A DNA stretch of 64,000 nt from CAVQWH01 sp963718685 (GTDB lineage: Bacteria; Patescibacteriota; Saccharimonadia; Saccharimonadales; Saccharimonadaceae), in the NCBI GenBank assembly GCA_963718685.1, contig OY970356.1, positions 248,001-312,000 of the forward strand. Reading direction: 5' to 3'. Shown here in pieces: positions 59,521-64,000 of the stretch. The notes under the pieces were generated by a model that saw only the letters and a list, made by a program, of their open reading frames with translations, was not told where the DNA came from and did no database searches. The position numbers and the translations under genes were made by a program. How positions within the stretch are numbered: position 1 is the stretch's first letter; the number at the start of each line of letters is the position of its first letter.

Positions 59521-62199
59521 TTACGGACTTGGTGGAGCAGGTGGTGGCGTACTAGACTTTGCTACGGTAATTGTTTGGCTGTTTGATCCTTGGTAAAAGG
59601 CGGAGTCTACTATCTCAATCGATATGGTATGGCTGCCGGGGGCAAACTTATAAGTTTTAGAAAAGTTAGTGCTAGCAGAGACTACCTTACCGTCTACTTT
59701 AATTTGTACTGACTTCAGAGTATTGGTACCACGGTGAGCTTGAACGGATACTTGGTAGCTATCGCTGTCGCTAGAACTAGGGGTCGCGTTAATAGTACCG
59801 AACGGCTTTACATCACTACACTTATGAACGTTGTCGCTTGAACTGGCGTCATATCCGTCTGGCGCAATTAAGTTTGTCTTTTTAGTAACCGGGTCTTTAA
59901 TTTTTTGGACAGTCAGGGAAACTTTAGCCAGTGGCGGTGTACAAGACGTAGCTTTTTTCTTAGAAACTTGGTCGAATGTCATCTTAGTACCTTGCTGCAC
60001 TTGAGCCTTGTCATACCAGGACGGGAACAGATCCGTGTGCCCATCTACGCTAAGGGTTTGGACTCCGGCTGGCTTTTTCAGCCATTCACCGGGCTTCCAA
60101 GAACCATCTTTTTCAAATACGTTTTTATGAATCTGCTCCATAACGTTTCCTACAGTTGGACCCAGTACATTCGAGGAGTCTATTGCCGTAGTGGGCGACG
60201 AATCGTTATTACCCGCCCAGAAAGACAAAGTAGCTTTTGGTGTGTAACTGTTCATCCAAAGGTCTTTTGAAGCATCACCCAAGTTTGAAGTACCAGACTT
60301 GGTAGCCGTTTTAACACCGGGCACATTGAAACCGGCTGCTCCGGCGCCGAAAGTTTGAGCGCGGGCACTATCATCGCTCAAAATGTCGCTAACAATGTAG
60401 GCGACCTGCGGGTCAATTGCCTGGCGGCTTGTATCTTGCCACTTCTTAATGGTCTGACCTTGGGAATTCTTGACGTTCAACACGGTAGCGGTGGGCTTGT
60501 AGACGCCCTTGCGAGCTAGGGTAGCAAAAGCATTGGCATGTTCAATTTGCTTAGCGCCACAGCCGCCAATTGCGCTAGCCAGTCCAACGGTTTTATCAAC
60601 GCCATCAGTACAGTAGCTTTTATCGCCCATGTCGTGGATAGTTTTTAAAGTGGCATCACGCCCAGTTATATACATAGCTTTAACTGCCGGTATGTTGCGC
60701 GAGTTGGCTAGTGCCGTGCGAACAGTAATGTTGCCCAAGAAGGTATTGTCAAAGTTGTGCAAAGGCGCCCCGTAAATATTGTCAATCGGAGTATCGCTTA
60801 AAATTGACCCGGCGCCATAGTTTGGTTGGCCAGAAGGCTTTTTCTTAAGCAATGCTGAATAAACCAGTGGCTTAATGCTGGAACCGGGCTGAAGGAACCT
60901 TATAGAAGCATTGTCTTCACCAAATCCAGGATATTTATAGCTCCGGCTACCTTGCATCGCTAAAATCTGGCCGGTTTGCGAGTCTACTATAGTAGCAGCT
61001 GCGTCGTTAAAATGATTTGCGGCTGGCACATAAGAATTAAACAAGTCATTCATCTGATGCTGCAGCACTTTTTGTACCCGCCAGTCTAGAGTAGTCTTTA
61101 CAATAAGTCCGCCGCGACCAACCGTAGCCTTGCCTAGCTCTTGTTCTAGTTGGCTGCGTACCATTTGTACGAAGTGCGGTGCTCGAATATTATCGTACTG
61201 TTTAGAAACGGGTTGGATTTTATCCAGAATATCCACCTTTTTAGCTCTATCTGCCTGGGTTTGAGTAATGTATCCCTGGTTCTCCATATCATCAATGACA
61301 TGCTGTTGACGTTCGACCAAGTCTTTATTACCACTGGTATTGTAAGGGTCGTATAAGTTAGGCTGCTGCGGGATAGATGCAAGTAAGGCCGCTTCAGGAA
61401 TAGTCAGATCTTTAGCGTGCTTTCCAAAGTAAGTCTCGGCTCCAGACTCTACGCCGTTACGCCTACCGCCATAAGGAGATTCATTTAGGTAGAGAGTTAA
61501 AATCTGGTCTTTGTCATACATGCGCTCAACTTCGATTGCTAAAATTGCTTCCTTGATCTTTCGCGGTATGCCGCCAAGTCCGCGGACACCGGATTCATTT
61601 TCTAAAAACACTTGCTTGACAAGCTGTTGGGTAAGAGTAGACCCTCCCTGCGTGCTGCCGCCGGTAAAGTTATTAAATGCCGCACGCACAATACCGGTTG
61701 GACTTACGCCACCGTGCTTGTAAAAGTCTTTGTCTTCAATAGATACCGTAGCTTCTTTCATGTAGTTAGAGATCTGGTTAGACTTTACAACCAGCTTATA
61801 ATTACCGGTGCCTTCGTCTGACCACAAAAGAACGCCGTTACGGTCGTAATATTTAGTTACCGTGCTTTGAACTCTCTTTGCCAATTCGCCTGGGCGGATT
61901 GAGTCGAGATCACGGCGGAAATAGGCAAACAAAGCGCCTGCAAAAATTATCATGAATAAAATCGCTACACCAGAAATTTTAAGAGCCATAATAGCCCCGT
62001 CACGACTGAACCAATAGCGAGCCAGGCGCTTAGGGTGCATGCGATAAAGTGTGCGTTTTATAGGGTGTTTGGGTAGGCTAGCCAGGTATTCGGCCTTGCG
62101 GCGCATGCGAGAATCTTTGTTAGCACGTCGTCGGCTGTTTAAGTTAGTGTAAACACCAACTTGGCGGCCTTTTATTTTAGAGAAACGTTTTCGTATCAC
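59521..62199 (-). CDS. Class A penicillin-binding protein (PBP1A-like)
   Basis: 892 aa, GTG start with AAGGAG upstream. A basic cytoplasmic N-terminus (about 1-70), one membrane helix (about 73-95), the GT51 transglycosylase (SIEDKDFYKHGGVSPTGIVR and QGGSTLTQQLVKQVFL) and the transpeptidase with SxxK (PGSSIKPL), SxN (ANSRNIP) and KSGTS. A C-terminal Ig-like domain (about 800-880) ends in a Pro tail. It makes and cross-links peptidoglycan, so the organism builds a wall. Confidence 0.95.
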   Translation of the reverse strand: MIRKRFSKIKGRQVGVYTNLNSRRRANKDSRMRRKAEYLASLPKHPIKRTLYRMHPKRLARYWFSRDGAIMALKISGVAILFMIIFAGALFAYFRRDLDSIRPGELAKRVQSTVTKYYDRNGVLLWSDEGTGNYKLVVKSNQISNYMKEATVSIEDKDFYKHGGVSPTGIVRAAFNNFTGGSTQGGSTLTQQLVKQVFLENESGVRGLGGIPRKIKEAILAIEVERMYDKDQILTLYLNESPYGGRRNGVESGAETYFGKHAKDLTIPEAALLASIPQQPNLYDPYNTSGNKDLVERQQHVIDDMENQGYITQTQADRAKKVDILDKIQPVSKQYDNIRAPHFVQMVRSQLEQELGKATVGRGGLIVKTTLDWRVQKVLQHQMNDLFNSYVPAANHFNDAAATIVDSQTGQILAMQGSRSYKYPGFGEDNASIRFLQPGSSIKPLVYSALLKKKPSGQPNYGAGSILSDTPIDNIYGAPLHNFDNTFLGNITVRTALANSRNIPAVKAMYITGRDATLKTIHDMGDKSYCTDGVDKTVGLASAIGGCGAKQIEHANAFATLARKGVYKPTATVLNVKNSQGQTIKKWQDTSRQAIDPQVAYIVSDILSDDSARAQTFGAGAAGFNVPGVKTATKSGTSNLGDASKDLWMNSYTPKATLSFWAGNNDSSPTTAIDSSNVLGPTVGNVMEQIHKNVFEKDGSWKPGEWLKKPAGVQTLSVDGHTDLFPSWYDKAQVQQGTKMTFDQVSKKKATSCTPPLAKVSLTVQKIKDPVTKKTNLIAPDGYDASSSDNVHKCSDVKPFGTINATPSSSDSDSYQVSVQAHRGTNTLKSVQIKVDGKVVSASTNFSKTYKFAPGSHTISIEIVDSAFYQGSNSQTITVAKSSTPPPAPPSP

Positions 62200-62294
62200 C
62201 TTTTTACCACTCCTTAAAAGTTATCAAGCTGCAATCAATTATAGCACGATGGTGTTTGTCTCAAAGCAGTTTTTTAGCTACAATTACTTCTAAG

Positions 62295-63509
62295 ATGAAA
62301 CTTTCTGAAGAGCTAAAATGGCGAGGCTTCGTCAATCAGACGACACTTGCTGATATTGCTGAGCTAGACAAAACGCCAGTTACTTTTTATTGGGGTGTTG
62401 ATCCAAGTGCCGACAGCATGACGATAGGCCATTTATCTGTTGCCATGACTGTTAAACGTTTTATGCGACAAGGTCATAAAGCCGTATTGCTGGTTGGAGG
62501 TGCCACCGGCTTGATTGGCGATCCAGACGGGAAAAAACAAGAACGCGATTTAAAGAGCCCTGAAGAGATTGCTAAAAATAAAGCAGTTATCGTAGAACAA
62601 TACAAAAAGATTTTTGAAGGCGAAGATTTTGAAGTAGTAGATAATTATGATTGGTTCAAAGATGTTGGCTACATGGATTTTCTACGCAATATTGGAAAAC
62701 ATCTTTCTATGACCCAGCTGCTTGATCGCGAATTTGTTAAAGCTCGCATCGGCTCGGGCGGCAGTGGCATTAGTTATGCCGAGTTTAGCTACAGCTTAAT
62801 TCAAGGTTATGATTTTTTGCATTTGTTTCGTGAAAAAGGTGTAACTTTACAGGTTTGCGGTGCTGACCAATGGGGCAATAGCTTAGTTGGCGTTGAAATG
62901 ATCCGCAAACTAGAGGCTAAGGAAGCTCATGTTTATTCAACTCCGCTAATTATAAATAAAACCACTGGTATTAAATTTGGCAAATCTGAAGAAGGCGCAG
63001 TCTGGCTTGATGAAAACAAAACCAGCGTTTATCAATTTTATCAATTTTGGCTAAATGTTGATGACGATGGGGCGATAAATTACTTAAAAATCTATACGCC
63101 ACTCTCTAAAGAGAAAATCGAAGAACTTGAGCAGGCTGCAAAAAGCGATCCGGCGGATCGGCTAGCCCAGAAAACCCTAGCTTATGAAGTTACCAAAATC
63201 GTGCATGGTGAGGCTAAAGCCAAAAATGCTAAAAAAGTTACCGAGGTTTTGTTTGGCGGCCAACACGTTAGCCAGTTAAGCCACGAAGAACAAGTCATGC
63301 TGTCTCATGAAATTCCAGTTGCTAAAAAGGGCAGCACTCTCACTGAAATACTGGCAGAATCTGGCGTAGCTGCTAGTAAAGGCGAAGCACGCCGTTTACT
63401 CGAGGGCGGCGCTATTAGTGTGAATAGTCAAAAAGTTACTACTGATGAAACTATTCGTGAAATGTCTTTAGTTAAAAAAGGCAAAAATCAATTTATCTTA
63501 GTAAATTAA
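62295..63509 (+). CDS. tyrS: Tyrosyl-tRNA synthetase
   Basis: 404 aa from the ATG at 62295; the frame extends to 62256 but that includes the -10 TACAAT (62279-62284). Class I signatures: PSADSMTIGHLSVA (HIGH), ADQWGNSLVGVEMIRK and KFGKSEEGAV (KMSKS). The C-terminal S4 domain (GVAASKGEARRLLEGGAISVN) binds tRNA. It charges tRNA-Tyr. recG follows after 27 nt. Confidence 0.96.
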   Translation: MKLSEELKWRGFVNQTTLADIAELDKTPVTFYWGVDPSADSMTIGHLSVAMTVKRFMRQGHKAVLLVGGATGLIGDPDGKKQERDLKSPEEIAKNKAVIVEQYKKIFEGEDFEVVDNYDWFKDVGYMDFLRNIGKHLSMTQLLDREFVKARIGSGGSGISYAEFSYSLIQGYDFLHLFREKGVTLQVCGADQWGNSLVGVEMIRKLEAKEAHVYSTPLIINKTTGIKFGKSEEGAVWLDENKTSVYQFYQFWLNVDDDGAINYLKIYTPLSKEKIEELEQAAKSDPADRLAQKTLAYEVTKIVHGEAKAKNAKKVTEVLFGGQHVSQLSHEEQVMLSHEIPVAKKGSTLTEILAESGVAASKGEARRLLEGGAISVNSQKVTTDETIREMSLVKKGKNQFILVN

Positions 63510-63536
63510 GAAGTCTTACTTTGTTACACTAAAGAT

Positions 63537-64000
63537 ATGGATATATCGGCTCCGCTTGAGCGGGTAAAGGGCGTGGGGGTAAAAACCAGCCAGTCTCTTG
63601 AGGCTGCCGGTCTTCATACCATTGAAGATCTTATTTACTTTTTACCCAGAAAATACGAAGATTTTTCAGTTATTACTCCTGTTGGCCAACTTAGGCCGGG
63701 CAAGGTTACTTTGAAGGTCAGCATTGAAGATGTCAAAACCCGGCGTGTGCGCCGCGGGCTTCATATTACGGAAGCTGTTTTAGTAGATAAAACCGATAAG
63801 ACTAGGGCCACTTGGTTTAACCAGCCATACCGTGCTACGCAAGTAAAATCGGGCGGCGAGTTTTATGTTTCTGGCGAGTTCGGGCTTAGTAATCAGCGTT
63901 ACCAGCTGGTTAATCCCAGCGTAGAAAAAGTCAGCGAAATGCCTGTGCAGACTGGCCGGATACTGCCAATTTATCCAGGCATCAAAGGACTGAAGTCACA
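63537..64000 (+). CDS. recG: ATP-dependent DNA helicase RecG, 3' end cut by window edge
   Basis: An open frame from the ATG at 63537 runs off the window (154 codons visible). The visible part is the wedge/OB domain: APLERVKGVGVKTSQSLEAA, IEDLIYFLPRKYEDFS, GEFYVSGEFGLSNQRYQLVNP and ILPIYPGIKGLKS, all typical of RecG. It reverses stalled forks. TACACT lies 6 nt before the ATG, indicating a leaderless mRNA. Confidence 0.9.
   Translation, partial: MDISAPLERVKGVGVKTSQSLEAAGLHTIEDLIYFLPRKYEDFSVITPVGQLRPGKVTLKVSIEDVKTRRVRRGLHITEAVLVDKTDKTRATWFNQPYRATQVKSGGEFYVSGEFGLSNQRYQLVNPSVEKVSEMPVQTGRILPIYPGIKGLKS

Noticed and set aside
1..64000. Alternative genetic code (TGA as Gly, as in SR1/Gracilibacteria)
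   Set aside because: TGA ends several clear genes, such as trxB and the 45-aa gene, and no conserved gene contains in-frame TGA.

Overview
ORGANISM. The window looks like a chromosomal segment of an ultra-small Patescibacteria/CPR bacterium, most likely Saccharibacteria (TM7). Supporting points are small intergenic gaps, stand-alone housekeeping genes, GatCAB, malic enzyme, a split transketolase, a PilB-type ATPase, a DUF5665-like protein, an RNase HII-YraN fusion, and many short membrane proteins. TGA is used as a stop (trxB and the 45-aa gene at 47046, for example), so the SR1/Gracilibacteria recoding does not apply. The taxonomy is inferred, not proven. LAYOUT 1-8.5 kb (accessory). An MMPL/RND transporter enters from the left edge, followed by small membrane proteins, a TauE/SafE permease, a two-gene minus-strand operon with HEPN-like features (4857-7188), more small membrane proteins with a type III hammerhead ribozyme in their 3' flank (complement 7529-7579), and tRNA-Gln(CTG). 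The 3' end of this tRNA is repeated 175 bp away beside a large folded element. LAYOUT 8.6-20 kb. Hypothetical and envelope proteins (HdeD, PAP2, aquaporin) with rmuC, then pheS-pheT and an FKBP. LAYOUT 20-31.5 kb. Redox and carbon metabolism: glutaredoxin-trxB, GDPD, ppa-CYTH, gap, rpiB, rpe-like, split transketolase, class II aldolase, PfkB kinase. Together these give a pentose-phosphate/lower-glycolysis route. LAYOUT 31.5-46 kb. uvrB, an alpha/beta-hydrolase-like protein, gatC-gatA-(membrane HEPN-like)-gatB, a DUF948/YtxH/DUF5665 envelope operon, dnaE, a SpoU methyltransferase, a PilB-like ATPase and malic enzyme. LAYOUT 46-50 kb. rplS and rnhB-yraN are interspersed with three minus-strand cassettes of tiny membrane-protein genes. 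Each cassette has a related promoter and leader and is bounded by co-varying inverted repeats of the type GCAGAGTAG. LAYOUT 50-64 kb. pepN, nusA behind an attenuator-like hairpin, clpC under a CIRCE operator, a membrane metalloprotease-like protein, radA, a PIN-TRAM protein, a class A PBP, tyrS and the start of recG. The observations most worth follow-up are the hammerhead ribozyme, the repeat-bounded small-membrane-protein cassettes, the HEPN-like operon, the tRNA-end repeat, and the frequent placement of a -10 box 6-9 nt before the start codon (leaderless mRNAs). All calls come from reading the sequence; no database search was run.
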